Positions 33,278 through 42,950 of a stretch of 64,000 bases of DNA are shown in pieces (position 1 is the stretch's first letter; each line of letters opens with the position of its first letter). Under the pieces are notes generated by a model. That model was not told the DNA's origin, did not search any database, and saw only the letters and a list, made by a program, of their open reading frames with translations. The stretch comes from JdFR-22 sp964534325 (GTDB lineage: Archaea > Halobacteriota > Archaeoglobi > Archaeoglobales > Archaeoglobaceae), in contig CAZHOR010000002.1 in the NCBI GenBank assembly GCA_964534325.1, forward strand, positions 124,001-188,000, written 5' to 3'. The position numbers and the translations under genes are program-made.

Positions 33278-33864
33278 ATATCCTCCACTTTCTTAACGTC
33301 TTCAGGAGTGTTTATATTGGCCAAAGAGATGAGCTCTTCATCATACTCCCTCAAACTCTCTACAGGATAAAGTTTAACCTTATCCATGTCGAGAGCATTG
33401 ATTATCTTCTTATCTCCTTTCTTCAGATTGCTCGCTATTCCGTCAATAATCTCGTGATTGTAGCACGCCAGGAGGGGCTCGGTTTTACCGTCCTCCCAGA
33501 CAGGTATTAGGGCTTGGAGCTCATTTGAGCTCCTGGAAAACTCTCTTATCAAGCACTTCACAACAGCTCTCCTCACGAAGGGCATATCCACACCCACCAC
33601 CATTACAGAGCTCTTAAAGTGGTCTAAGGCTGCATGTATTCCTGCCAGTGGCCCTCCTCCCTTGAACTCGTCTTCTATCACTTCGGAATACTGGTTATAG
33701 TAGTCCTGCTCTCTTTTATCCCTACAGACGATTACTGTATCAAAACCTCTTAAAGTGTACATTAGTCGCTCTATCAAGGTTAGTCCTCTAAATTTCATCA
33801 ATCCCTTGTCTATTCCACCTAACCTGGTGCCAGAGCCACCGGCGAGTACAGCCACTTGGTTCAC
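33238..33864 (-). CDS. mobA: Molybdenum cofactor guanylyltransferase
   Basis: About 208 aa if GTG 33864 is the start, which places the nucleotide-binding strand QVAVLAGGSGTRLGGIDKGLMKF at the N-terminus as in the family. The open frame extends back to 33927. Other MobA features: VVGVDMPFVRRAVV (metal-binding Asp), ALIPVWEDGKTEPLLACYN. It attaches GMP to molybdopterin, forming the bis-MGD type cofactor used by formylmethanofuran dehydrogenase and formate dehydrogenases. Overlaps moaA by 40 bp. mobB is about 5.5 kb away. Confidence 0.88.
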   Translation of the reverse strand: MNQVAVLAGGSGTRLGGIDKGLMKFRGLTLIERLMYTLRGFDTVIVCRDKREQDYYNQYSEVIEDEFKGGGPLAGIHAALDHFKSSVMVVGVDMPFVRRAVVKCLIREFSRSSNELQALIPVWEDGKTEPLLACYNHEIIDGIASNLKKGDKKIINALDMDKVKLYPVESLREYDEELISLANINTPEDVKKVEDICSRIGLGERLPT

Positions 33865-34170
33865 AAATGTGGGTTGTTGATGGACATATTTAACATTGTC
33901 TTTATGACCGGATTCGATCACCAGCAAAGGATGCTGGCGGAGATTTCACCCACATTGGAGGCAAATAAACCACCTTTAAAATTACAGGGCCATAGAAGAT
34001 TAGTTTGGGTGATAATCGTGAAAAAGAACGTATTTAAGTGAGGACAAGTGAGCGATGACCAGATAGACATAAGTATGGGGAGAAAGAAACTTAGAGTACA
34101 GGTATAGTTGGTTACATAGTTGGTTATAGTTTATCCTGTTGAGTACAAGGTATGGTTGGTAGAGGAAAGT

Positions 34171-34500
34171 ATGGGTGTAATCATAAACGAGTTAAGAGCC
34201 TACTACGATGGCATAAGGCGGTTGAATGAAGATGGATTTATTAGAACTAAGGCAGGTTACTTGCTATCCTTTCTAACTGATTCAACTGGGACCGAAGATG
34301 GTGTTTATCTTGTAACTGATGATGTCAGGGTCTTTGTGAGGTTTAAAGAGCGCATCTTTAGAGAAGAGATGCACGTATTGAACAGGGATGGGAGAGTACC
34401 CAGAAATTATAGAGAGCTGGACAAAGCCCCTAATAACGTACTGGAAAAGATGAAAGAGATAGATTACGAGCTGGCTGTAGCTTTAGGGCTGTTGCACTAA
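34171..34500 (+). CDS. Hypothetical protein
   Basis: 109 aa from ATG 34171 (GAGGAAAGT upstream). The open frame extends to 34120. Looks like a compact alpha/beta protein: LRAYYDGIRRLNEDGFIRTKAGYLLSFL, GVYLVTDDVRVFVRFKERIF, and a helical end VLEKMKEIDYELAVALGLLH. Family not recognised. It precedes mfnA by about 130 bp but has no evident connection to it. Confidence 0.55.
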   Translation: MGVIINELRAYYDGIRRLNEDGFIRTKAGYLLSFLTDSTGTEDGVYLVTDDVRVFVRFKERIFREEMHVLNRDGRVPRNYRELDKAPNNVLEKMKEIDYELAVALGLLH

Positions 34501-34637
34501 TTCGTTTCCCTAATGGTTGAATAAATTTTTTTGAAGCGGTTTATAGCCCAATTTTTAGTTCCATTCCATATAACATCTTTTAATACTTGCCCTGAATTAC
34601 AGAATATATTTAATCTGACTGTCATGTCCACAGTTTG

Positions 34638-35735
34638 ATGGTTCTGGATGAGCTGGCCAGGATAAGGAATAAGGACATACCCTATTCCAGAGTACTTAGC
34701 TCCATGTGTACGGTTCCACATCCTGTTGCCGTGGAGGCTCACAAGATGTTCTTGGAGACTAATCTCGGCGATCCGGGGATATTTGTAGGTACTGTGGAGC
34801 TTGAAAAGAAGTTGATCTCCACTTTGGGCAAGATACTTCATAAACCGGACGTCAGCGGATATATCTGCTCTGGGGGAACTGAAGGGAATATTCAGGCGAT
34901 AAGAGCTGCCAGGAACATGAATAAGGGAAAAAATATTGTCGTCCCTCGCTCTGTGCACTTTTCGTTCGAAAAAGTAGGCGACATACTGGGGCTGGAAGTG
35001 AGGAAGGCTGGACTGAATGAGGAGTACAAGGTAGATGTCTCTGAAGTGGAAAATCTCGTAGACCAGAGAACAGCTGCAATTGTGGGTGTGGCAGGTACCA
35101 CGGAGCTGGGACAAATAGACTCCATTGAGGACTTGTCGAACATCGCTGTGGAGAGAGAAATCCCACTACATGTGGATGCGGCGTTCGGGGGTTTGATAAT
35201 CCCGTTCATGAACCGAAAAACTCCTTTTGATTTTCAACTGGAAGGAGTGACATCCATAACAATTGACCCTCACAAGATGGGCATGGCCACAATTCCGTCA
35301 GGAGGTATTTTCTTTAGAGATGAGACCTTTATTGACGCTCTCTCTATAGAGACCCCCTACTTAACCTCCAAAAGGCAAACAACTCTGACCGGGACCAGAT
35401 CGGGTACGGGAGTAGCCTCTGCATACGCTGTCTTGGAGCATTTGGGGTGGGAGGGGATGAATGATGTGGTGGAGAGATGCCTTAAACACACCCGGCTGCT
35501 GGTGGAGGAGATGAGCGAGTTGGGCTTCGAGCCGATTATAGACCCTCCAATGAACATTGCTTGTTTTGGGACGGAAAAGTGCGAGAAGCTCAAGGAAGAG
35601 CTTTACAGGAAGATGTGGGTGGTCTCCACCATCAGGAGCCCCAGGGCTATGCGGTTTGTGGTCATGCCTCACATTGATGAGGAAACCATCAAGGACTTTG
35701 TCTCCGACCTCAAAATAATATTAAAAAGTGGATAA
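34638..35735 (+). CDS. mfnA: Tyrosine/aspartate decarboxylase (methanofuran and CoA precursor)
   Basis: 365-aa group II PLP decarboxylase. The cofactor Lys is in the motif DPHKMGMATIPSGG, with HVDAAFGG supplying the ring-stacking Asp and ICSGGTEGNIQAIRAAR at the phosphate site. In archaea this family makes tyramine for methanofuran and/or beta-alanine for CoA. The presence of mfnB in the window favours a methanofuran role, but dual use is possible. ATG 34638 directly follows an alternative TTG. Confidence 0.9.
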   Translation: MVLDELARIRNKDIPYSRVLSSMCTVPHPVAVEAHKMFLETNLGDPGIFVGTVELEKKLISTLGKILHKPDVSGYICSGGTEGNIQAIRAARNMNKGKNIVVPRSVHFSFEKVGDILGLEVRKAGLNEEYKVDVSEVENLVDQRTAAIVGVAGTTELGQIDSIEDLSNIAVEREIPLHVDAAFGGLIIPFMNRKTPFDFQLEGVTSITIDPHKMGMATIPSGGIFFRDETFIDALSIETPYLTSKRQTTLTGTRSGTGVASAYAVLEHLGWEGMNDVVERCLKHTRLLVEEMSELGFEPIIDPPMNIACFGTEKCEKLKEELYRKMWVVSTIRSPRAMRFVVMPHIDEETIKDFVSDLKIILKSG

Positions 35736-35785
35736 GAAGTATATGATAAGAGGTATAAGTGTACCCAAATTAGCCTGGGATCAAT

Positions 35786-36580
35786 TCATTTCAGCAATTT
35801 TAGAGCTTCTTCTGCACTGGCGAACTCATGCACTACCATGGAAATCGCTTGGGTCATCTTGATAGGGTTTTTGGCTTGAAATACGTTCCTTCCGATGGCC
35901 ACACCTCTTGCTCCTCCTTTAATGGCCATTTCTACCATATGAAGTATCTCGTTCTCGCTCCCCATTTTGGGTCCTCCCGCTACTACTACTGGCAGGGGGC
36001 AACCTTCTACAACTGTTTTGAAGCTCTCCACACTTCCAGTGAAGTTGGTCTTGATGATGTCTGCACCAAGCTCTGCCCCTGCTCTGGCCGCATGTGCTAC
36101 GGCTTTCTCGTCGAACTGATCTACGGCGTCTCCACGGGGGTACATCATGGCAAGCAGGGGTATACCCCACTCATTACATATCTTGCTGACCTCCCCTAAG
36201 TGCCTTAGCTGTTCTGCCTCGGTTTTGCTACCCAGGTTTACGTGGAGGCTTATGGCATCGGCACCCAGCTTTATGGCTTCTTCCACCGTGCATATGGGGA
36301 CCTTCTCGTTGGGGTCCGGACTGAGAGCAGTTGAACCGCTGAGATGGACGATGAGACCTACATCCTTGCCGTATCCTCTATGACCGAACTGTACAACCCC
36401 TTTATGCTCTACAACTGCGTTCGCTCCTCCTTCTGCCACTGCATTGATCGTTTCCGGCATATTTACGATACCTTCTATTGGTCCCACGGTTAGGCCGTGG
36501 TCCATGGGCACTATCACTGTATTACCGCTTTTTCTGTCGATTATTCTCTCGATCCTGATTTTTTTACCGATTTCACTCAT
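35786..36580 (-). CDS. 2-amino-3,7-dideoxy-D-threo-hept-6-ulosonate synthase (archaeal shikimate entry)
   Basis: 264-aa class I aldolase-type barrel (DhnA family). RIIDRKSGNTVIVPMDHGLTVGPI, GYGKDVGLIVHLSGSTALSP, MYPRGDAVDQFD, the Schiff-base Lys region GADIIKTNFTGSVESFKTVVEGC and VVVAGGPKMGSENEIL closely fit ADH synthase, which replaces DAHP synthase in archaeal aromatic amino acid synthesis. The close relative fructose-bisphosphate aldolase class I cannot be fully excluded. A TATA-like ATTTAAAT and a 6-bp-arm inverted repeat lie just upstream. Confidence 0.85.
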   Translation of the reverse strand: MSEIGKKIRIERIIDRKSGNTVIVPMDHGLTVGPIEGIVNMPETINAVAEGGANAVVEHKGVVQFGHRGYGKDVGLIVHLSGSTALSPDPNEKVPICTVEEAIKLGADAISLHVNLGSKTEAEQLRHLGEVSKICNEWGIPLLAMMYPRGDAVDQFDEKAVAHAARAGAELGADIIKTNFTGSVESFKTVVEGCPLPVVVAGGPKMGSENEILHMVEMAIKGGARGVAIGRNVFQAKNPIKMTQAISMVVHEFASAEEALKLLK

Positions 36581-36581
36581 A

Positions 36582-36604
36582 TGCTACTATGTGACAATGT
36601 AGCA
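36582..36604. promoter_or_regulatory. Inverted repeat between TATA box and start of ADH synthase gene
   Basis: TGCTAC (36582-36587) and GTAGCA (36599-36604) are perfect complements around an 11-bp spacer. On the minus strand the TATA-like ATTTAAAT (about 36604-36611) precedes it and the start codon (36580) follows directly, so the repeat overlaps the expected transcription start and could be an operator. Confidence 0.4.
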
Positions 36605-36716
36605 ATTTAAATTTTTTGGCTCTCCGCATCGAAAGTTTTAAAAATAGGGCAAGGGAAGAATTATTTGCCACTTAGTTATGGCTCTTTTAAAAAAATAACT
36701 AATGAAGTGATTAAAA

Positions 36717-37355
36717 ATGATGCAGCAGGATAAGGAATATAAAGGAACAACAACGGTCGGTTTGGTATGTAAGGATGGCCTTGTTATGGCCAGCGAAAGA
36801 CGTGCTACCATGGGAAACTTCGTAGCAAGCAGAAGGGCCAAGAAAATCTATAAGATCTCAGATAAAGTTGGTTTAACTACTGCCGGAAGTGTCGGCGATG
36901 CGCAATTCCTCACCAGACTGATGAAAGTTGAAACCTATCTTTATAATATTAGGAAGGAACAGGAACCCACAGTTAAATCAATAGCGACCATGGTTTCTAA
37001 CCTCCTCAACTCTACAAGATATTTCCCCTATCTCGTTCAGCTAATAATAGGTGGTGTGGATGAGAACGGCCCTACCGTATTCTCACTGGATCCTGTAGGT
37101 GGAGCGATTGAAGAAGAAGATATTGTAGCTACAGGCTCAGGAAGTATGACCGCCTATGGTGTGCTGGAGGACCGCTACGCAGCCGATTTGACTGTTGAAC
37201 AGGGTGTAGAGCTTGTGATTAGAGCAGTGACGTCTGCAATGAAGAGGGACAGTGCCTCTGGCGATGGAATCGATGTAGTAAAGATTACCAAGGACGGCTA
37301 CCATGAGTTATCCCCAGAAGAAGTTGAGCAGGTAGCCAGCAAATTTAAAAAATAA
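36717..37355 (+). CDS. psmB: Proteasome beta subunit
   Basis: 212 aa. Autoprocessing exposes the N-terminal threonine nucleophile of TTTVGLVCKDG after a short propeptide ending KG (residues about 1-10). Catalytic Asp/Lys partners lie in MASERRATMGNFVASRRAKKI, and SGDGIDVVKIT near the end is typical. It forms the inner rings of the 20S proteasome fed by ATPases such as PAN or Cdc48. Only the beta subunit is present in this window. Confidence 0.95.
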   Translation: MMQQDKEYKGTTTVGLVCKDGLVMASERRATMGNFVASRRAKKIYKISDKVGLTTAGSVGDAQFLTRLMKVETYLYNIRKEQEPTVKSIATMVSNLLNSTRYFPYLVQLIIGGVDENGPTVFSLDPVGGAIEEEDIVATGSGSMTAYGVLEDRYAADLTVEQGVELVIRAVTSAMKRDSASGDGIDVVKITKDGYHELSPEEVEQVASKFKK

Positions 37356-37426
37356 TTAATATTATATTTTTTATTACTATACTTCCACAATCCAACACTG
37401 TGTTAAAAAACAATTGACTGGTAGAA

Positions 37427-39334
37427 ATGACACAAAACTCGTACTTGAAAGAATTGAAGGAAAAGGTTATAGGATCTATTCCTCACGGGGTGAAGGTAAA
37501 AGACGTTGAGTTCGAAGGCCCTGTCCTGGTTATTTACGTTGATAACCCACAGGAGCTGGCTGAAGTTGACATAGTCAAAAAGCTCGCCAAAGACCTGAGA
37601 AAGAGGATAATAATCAGGCCAGACCCCAGACACCTTTCTCCTCCGGAAGAGTCCAAAGAAATAATCAGGAACACCGTCCCCGAAGATGCCCAGATCACCA
37701 CATTCTTTTTTGACGAAGAAAATGGTGAGGTCATTATTGAGGCAGAGAAGCCCGGGGTGGTCATTGGAAAGCAGGGAACCACACTTCGAGAGATAATGAA
37801 GAAAGTGGGATGGAGCCCCAGAGTGGTTCGAACCCCTCCCATAAGGTCGAAAACAGTTTACAACATCAGAGAATTCCTTCAGAACACTAAAGAAGAACGA
37901 AGAGAGATATTGAAGAGGATCGGAGAAAAGATACATCGGGGAAGCAAAGCTTACGAGGACAGATGGGTAAGGGTCACCTTCCTCGGAGGCTCCAGAGAAG
38001 TGGGAAGGAGCTGTTATCTATTGCAGACACCTGAAAGCAAGGTCCTGATCGATTGCGGTGTCAACGTGAGCAACATGCAGCAATCACCATACATATACCT
38101 CCCTGAAGCCCAACCACTGGATTCTATTGATGCTGTGGTGGTCACCCATGCTCACCTGGACCACTGCGGCCTGATACCCATTCTCTACAAATACGGGTAT
38201 AAGGGACCCATATACCTCACGGCTCCCACCAGGGATCTGATGCTCTTACTTCAACTGGATTTTATCGAGGTTGCTGCCAGAGAAGGTTCACCAATTCCAT
38301 ATGAGTCGTCTTATATCAGAGAGGCGTTGAAGCACACCATTACGCTGGACTACGGAGTGGTCACGGATATAAGCCCTGACGTGAGGCTAACCTTCTACAA
38401 CGCAGGACACATTCTGGGCTCGGCAATAGCACACTTCCACATCGGAGAAGGCCTATATAATATTGCATTTACTGGCGACTATAAATACGGGAAATCGAGG
38501 CTGTTCGATAAAGCAGAGACCAACTTCCCGCGACTTGAGGCTATAATAACCGAGGCTACCTATGGGGGGAGCAATGACCATCAGCCCTCCAGAAAAGAGG
38601 CGGAGGACAAACTCACTAAAGTTATTGTCGACACCATAAAAAAGGGCGGTAGAGTCCTCATTCCCACCTTCGCTGTAGGAAGAAGCCAGGAAGTGATGAT
38701 AGCCCTTGAGGACGCTATCAGGAAGGAAAGGATTGGGAAGGTCCCGGTTTACCTTGACGGGATGATCTACGAAGCTACTGCAATCCACACCGCATACCCG
38801 GAGTATCTGCACGCTAAGCTAAGGGACATGATATTCCACCACGGGTTGAATCCCTTCATAAGCGATAATTTCATCAAGGTTGACTCCACCACCAAACGTC
38901 AACAGATCATAAATGAAGCGGAACCATCAATTATTCTGGCTACATCAGGCATGCTCAACGGTGGTCCGGTAATGGAATACCTCAAGACACTGGCAGCTGA
39001 TGAGCGGAACACCATGATCTTTGTGGGCTATCAGGCAGAAGGTACACTGGGCAGAAGGATACAGAAAGGCTGGAGAGAGGTGCCGTTTCCCACCAATGGG
39101 AAGAGAGAAGTTGTAGAGATAAAAATGAACGTGGAAACTGTGGACGGATTCTCTGGGCACTCGGATAGAAAGCAGCTCATGAACTACATAAAAGGCCTGA
39201 ACTCCAAGCCGGATAAGGTCATAACCATTCACGGCGATGAGAACAAGTGTGTGGACCTCGCATCCAGCATCTACAAAGCCTATCGAATAGAGACCAGGGC
39301 ACCCATGAACACCGAGACCATCAGATTCGCGTGA
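37427..39334 (+). CDS. aCPSF1/FttA beta-CASP ribonuclease (transcription termination factor)
   Basis: 635 aa, the size of archaeal aCPSF1. Two N-terminal KH-type domains (residues 1-145, with VVIGKQGTTLREIMKKVGW) precede the metallo-beta-lactamase core (VVTHAHLDHCGLIP, FTGDYKYGKSRLF) and the beta-CASP domain (LIPTFAVGRSQEVM; ATSGMLNGGPVMEYL; GFSGHSDRKQLMNYI, the last His motif). It cleaves nascent RNA in U-rich regions and terminates transcription. Follows psmB with a 72-bp gap. Its stop overlaps a possible GTG start of mobB. Confidence 0.95.
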   Translation: MTQNSYLKELKEKVIGSIPHGVKVKDVEFEGPVLVIYVDNPQELAEVDIVKKLAKDLRKRIIIRPDPRHLSPPEESKEIIRNTVPEDAQITTFFFDEENGEVIIEAEKPGVVIGKQGTTLREIMKKVGWSPRVVRTPPIRSKTVYNIREFLQNTKEERREILKRIGEKIHRGSKAYEDRWVRVTFLGGSREVGRSCYLLQTPESKVLIDCGVNVSNMQQSPYIYLPEAQPLDSIDAVVVTHAHLDHCGLIPILYKYGYKGPIYLTAPTRDLMLLLQLDFIEVAAREGSPIPYESSYIREALKHTITLDYGVVTDISPDVRLTFYNAGHILGSAIAHFHIGEGLYNIAFTGDYKYGKSRLFDKAETNFPRLEAIITEATYGGSNDHQPSRKEAEDKLTKVIVDTIKKGGRVLIPTFAVGRSQEVMIALEDAIRKERIGKVPVYLDGMIYEATAIHTAYPEYLHAKLRDMIFHHGLNPFISDNFIKVDSTTKRQQIINEAEPSIILATSGMLNGGPVMEYLKTLAADERNTMIFVGYQAEGTLGRRIQKGWREVPFPTNGKREVVEIKMNVETVDGFSGHSDRKQLMNYIKGLNSKPDKVITIHGDENKCVDLASSIYKAYRIETRAPMNTETIRFA

Positions 39335-39336
39335 GC

Positions 39337-39846
39337 ATGATCCTCAGCATCCTGGGCAACTCCAATTCAGGAAAGACCACCCTTATAACAGAAATAGTTC
39401 CTGTTCTCAAAGAAAAAGGGTTCAAGGTTGTAGTGGTCAAACACACTTTTAGGGACATTGAAATAGATAGAGAAGGAAAGGATTCCTGGAAGATCACTCA
39501 CAGCGGAGCGGACGTGGTGGTGTCATCGCCCAAAAAAATGGTTTTCATCAAGGAAGAAGAAGATGATATCGAGGCCATCAGTGAAAAATACCTCAAGGAC
39601 TATGACCTGATAATAACTGAAGGCTTTAATCGGGCTGGAAAGGACAGGATAGTAGTTTTAAATGAACCTGAAGAGCTGGAGAGATTCAAGCACGGTAGAA
39701 TAAAGGCAATAGTGTGTGACAAGCCTATGGAAGGTTACAAGTGCTTCAAACCCCATGAAATAGAGAAGATAGCTGATCTCATTGCAGCTCTATGGAAGGA
39801 TAACCCTCAAGATCAACCAGAACCTGTTGAAAGCCAAGCCTTTTAA
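39337..39846 (+). CDS. mobB: Molybdopterin-guanine dinucleotide biosynthesis protein B
   Basis: 169 aa GTP-binding protein, P-loop GNSNSGKTTL at residues 7-16, VVVKHTFRDIEIDREGKDSW, SGADVVVSSP and a DLIITEGFNR strand, all MobB features. It helps MobA in molybdopterin nucleotide attachment. Start ATG 39337 or GTG 39331, the latter overlapping the upstream TGA. The last 23 codons, beyond the conserved fold, overlap the convergent larE-like gene by 68 bp. Confidence 0.88.
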   Translation: MILSILGNSNSGKTTLITEIVPVLKEKGFKVVVVKHTFRDIEIDREGKDSWKITHSGADVVVSSPKKMVFIKEEEDDIEAISEKYLKDYDLIITEGFNRAGKDRIVVLNEPEELERFKHGRIKAIVCDKPMEGYKCFKPHEIEKIADLIAALWKDNPQDQPEPVESQAF

Positions 39847-40531
39847 TTCTTCCACAGACATCATCCTCGATCTTGAACAGGTCTTTCAGGCGGTTCTGGG
39901 CAACCTGTACAACTGCCCTGTCATCAGAGACTCTGACTCTAACAAGTGAGAAGCCGTACTCCCTTACGATCTCTTCAGCCTGCTCCACCCTCTTCAGCCC
40001 TTCTTCAGTGATCCGACCGGTAATTCTGGTGGCCAGACATGAGTTGGATGGTTTTTTCCAGTTGGGCAGGCCGTACTCTTTAGCAGCCTTTACTATCTCT
40101 TCTTTGGTCAACCTCTTCAGGGGGCTGATAACCCTCATCTCCTCAACAGCTCTTAATCCCGGCCTGAATTCTTTGAGATCATCAGCGTTTGTAGCCTCTA
40201 CAACCGTCCTGTCCCCGGCGAAATCTTTTACGGCCGACAAAATCAATTTTTTGCAGTGGTAGCATCTTTCAGGATCGTTTGCCACGAATTCACTGTGCTT
40301 TAAAAGATCTAACTCAACGATCTTGTGGTTGAAGCCCAATTCCCGAGCGGTATCCACAGCCATCCTTAACTCATCGCTTGCAACCACAGGGGAGTCAACA
40401 GTAATTGCAACGTAATCTACACCTGTAACTCTGCACAGGTAGGTTAACAGGGTAGAATCTACGCCTCCGCTGTAAGCAACCGCAATCTTATCCAGTTTTG
40501 ATAGTTCTCTCTTTACTTCTCGTATATTCAC
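39779..40531 (-). CDS. LarE-like ATP-dependent sulfur transferase (PP-loop)
   Basis: 250 aa. N-terminal PP-loop AVAYSGGVDSTLL adenylates the substrate. RCYHCKK and SNSCLATRI carry the cysteines that in the LarE family donate sulfur (sacrificially) or bind a cluster, and RVRVSDDRAVVQV is the family C-terminal domain. LarE makes the thiolated nicotinate of the nickel-pincer cofactor. Archaeal homologues often lack other lar genes, so the product here may differ. No larB or larC is visible nearby. Confidence 0.82.
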   Translation of the reverse strand: MNIREVKRELSKLDKIAVAYSGGVDSTLLTYLCRVTGVDYVAITVDSPVVASDELRMAVDTARELGFNHKIVELDLLKHSEFVANDPERCYHCKKLILSAVKDFAGDRTVVEATNADDLKEFRPGLRAVEEMRVISPLKRLTKEEIVKAAKEYGLPNWKKPSNSCLATRITGRITEEGLKRVEQAEEIVREYGFSLVRVRVSDDRAVVQVAQNRLKDLFKIEDDVCGRIKRLGFQQVLVDLEGYPSIELQ

Positions 40532-40627
40532 ATGGAAGAATAGTCAATTTATGTCTTTAAATTTTCTTACAGGTTTACAGGTCTTTCACCGTAATAGATA
40601 TAATGGGAGGGATATTAATCTCAGGTA

Positions 40628-42622
40628 ATGGAGATAGATTTGTTACAACAGATCATCATTATATTCGGCTTATCTGTTGCGGTAGTATATACCTTCAACC
40701 GGTTGAGATTGCCAACTATTGTGGGTTTTATTCTTACAGGTGTTCTGATGGGGCCTTACGGGCTGGAGTTAATAAAGATGGCTCAGGTGGAGAGCCTGGC
40801 CGAGTTAGGCGTAATTTTGCTTTTGTTCACCATCGGCATCGAGTTCTCTCTGGAGAAATTGTCCAGTATGAAGAAGTCCGTCCTTTTAGGAGGAGGGGCT
40901 CAGGTGGCAATCACTGTTCTGGCCGGATTTGCTATAGCTCAGTACCTGGGGAGGCCTGTAGGCGAATCTGTGTTCATTGGTTTTCTATTATCGCTGAGCA
41001 GCACGGCGATCGTCTTGAAGACGTTCCAGGAAAGAGCGGAGCTTGAGACTCCCCATGGTCACGTTAGTTTGGGGATACTGATATTTCAGGATGTAGTTAT
41101 TGTATTGATGATATTGTTCACCCCCATGCTGGCTGGTGAGGTGGATAATTTTGGTTACTCTATGCTGCAGCTTCTGGTCAAAGGTATAGGCATCATTTTG
41201 CTGGTTATAATAAGTGCGAGATGGGTTGTTCCCTTCATACTGTTCCAGATAGCCAAGACGAGGAGCCGGGAGCTCTTTTTACTGACTATCATTGTAATAG
41301 GGCTATCAATTGCATGGGTCACCTCCAGTTTTGGCCTTTCTCTTGCGCTGGGAGCTTTTCTGGCAGGTCTGATAATCTCGGAATCGGAGTACAGTCACCA
41401 GGTAATGGATGATATATTACCCTTCCGTGACGTATTCTTGAGCTTCTTCTTCATCTCCATCGGCACTTTGCTGAACGTCACCTATTTTTATCAGAATCTT
41501 CCCCTTATTCTGCTGATATTTGCTGGAGTACTGGTGATCAAGACCATAATGGTCGGATCAGCTGCAAGTTTGCTGGGATACCCAATGAGAACAGTTATTC
41601 TGGTTGCCCTAACACTGAGCCAGATAGGGGAGTTCTCATTCGTTTTATCTCGAAGCGGTGTAGAGTACGGCTTATTAACCGATAGCATGTATCAACTATT
41701 CTTATCAACTTCTGTGCTGACTATGGCAGTCACACCACTTATTATCTCCATTGCACCCCGTTTCTCTGATCACTTTTTGAGGTTGCCCCTACCCATACCC
41801 GACAGCTTGAAAATGGAGAGTTACGATAGGGATGAACCTCCAAAGGTAAGCAAAAAAGACCACTTGATCATTGTGGGATACGGCATGAGTGGGAAACATC
41901 TCGCCCAGGCTGCCAGGGCAGGAGACATACCTTATATCATTATTGAAATGAATCCGGAAACGGTGAGGAGGGAGAGGGCGAGAGGCGAACCCATATATTA
42001 CGGTGATGCTACAAGAGAGTCTGTTCTGGAAATGGCTAACATCAGGGATGCCAGGTCTATGGTAGTAGTTATAAACGACCCTACCGCCACCAGAAGGATT
42101 GTAGAGCTTGCCCGGTCTTTGAACCAGGCACTCCATATTATAGCCAGAACAAGGTTTGTAAAGGAAGTTAACCCTCTGTACCAGTTAGGGGCTGATGAAG
42201 TCATACCTGAAGAGTTCGAAACCTCTGTAGAGATCTTCACCAGAGTCTTGAGAAAGTATCTGGTCCCCAGAGACGAGATCGATAAACTGATAGCGGAGAT
42301 AAGGTCCGACAGGTACGAGATGTTCAGAACTCCATCGGAAGAAGGGTTCACTGACTTGAGAGCCCTACCCAACGTGGAGGTCAGCAGCATACGGGTGGAA
42401 GAAAATTCGCCTTTATTGGGTAAAACGCTGGCTCAAATAGATTTCAGGAGAAAGCATGAGGTTATGGTTTTGGCCATCAGCCGGGACTCGAATATCATCT
42501 CCAACCCACATGCGGATACCCAAATACGTCCCAATGATCTACTTATAGTTCTGGGATCACCGGATAAGATAAGTAAGGTAGCAGAATTATTTCAAGGGCC
42601 ACAAGACGAAGCCCACTCATAG
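40628..42622 (+). CDS. CPA2 (KefB-type) cation/proton antiporter with TrkA-N and TrkA-C domains
   Basis: 664 aa. Residues 1-380 hold about 12-13 membrane helices with the CPA2 features LGVILLLFTIGIEFSLEKL, SLSSTAIVLKTFQE and GLSLALGAFLAGLIISESEY. A cytosolic RCK_N domain follows (LIIVGYGMSGKHLAQAARAG, GDATRESVLEMANIRDA, NAD-binding) and an RCK_C domain ends the protein (LGKTLAQIDFRRKHEVMVLAISRD). It exchanges K+ or Na+ for protons under nucleotide control. Starts divergently from the larE-like gene, with about 96 bp between. Confidence 0.92.
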   Translation: MEIDLLQQIIIIFGLSVAVVYTFNRLRLPTIVGFILTGVLMGPYGLELIKMAQVESLAELGVILLLFTIGIEFSLEKLSSMKKSVLLGGGAQVAITVLAGFAIAQYLGRPVGESVFIGFLLSLSSTAIVLKTFQERAELETPHGHVSLGILIFQDVVIVLMILFTPMLAGEVDNFGYSMLQLLVKGIGIILLVIISARWVVPFILFQIAKTRSRELFLLTIIVIGLSIAWVTSSFGLSLALGAFLAGLIISESEYSHQVMDDILPFRDVFLSFFFISIGTLLNVTYFYQNLPLILLIFAGVLVIKTIMVGSAASLLGYPMRTVILVALTLSQIGEFSFVLSRSGVEYGLLTDSMYQLFLSTSVLTMAVTPLIISIAPRFSDHFLRLPLPIPDSLKMESYDRDEPPKVSKKDHLIIVGYGMSGKHLAQAARAGDIPYIIIEMNPETVRRERARGEPIYYGDATRESVLEMANIRDARSMVVVINDPTATRRIVELARSLNQALHIIARTRFVKEVNPLYQLGADEVIPEEFETSVEIFTRVLRKYLVPRDEIDKLIAEIRSDRYEMFRTPSEEGFTDLRALPNVEVSSIRVEENSPLLGKTLAQIDFRRKHEVMVLAISRDSNIISNPHADTQIRPNDLLIVLGSPDKISKVAELFQGPQDEAHS

Positions 42623-42781
42623 GACAATCAATAAAGTCCTATCTGAACAGGTTGGAAACAGAACGGAGAACGGAGTTTCAAAACATAAAAATACGAATCC
42701 ATATAACACTAATCAACGAAAAAATTAATAACAGAAATACAGCACCTTAAATGAGATTTGGGATTTAATCTGGATTTACGG

Positions 42782-42854
42782 GCCGCCGTGGCTCAGCTGG
42801 CAGAGCGAGTGATTTGTAATCACTAGGTCCCGGGTTCAAGTCCCGGCGGCGGCT
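42782..42854 (+). tRNA. tRNA-Thr (anticodon UGU)
   Basis: 73 nt, full cloverleaf: acceptor GCCGCCG/CGGCGGC, D arm GCTC/GAGC, anticodon stem AGTGA/TCACT around TTTGTAA (anticodon TGT), T arm CCGGG/CCCGG with TTCAAGT loop, discriminator T. No intron and no encoded CCA. Confidence 0.95.
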
Positions 42855-42950
42855 TAACTATTGTACCTGAACCTTCCCAGGGAATAACCACCTCTGTTAA
42901 GCTGGTCTTACCTGGTTTTTTACAATATTATACTATTACACCTTTATACT

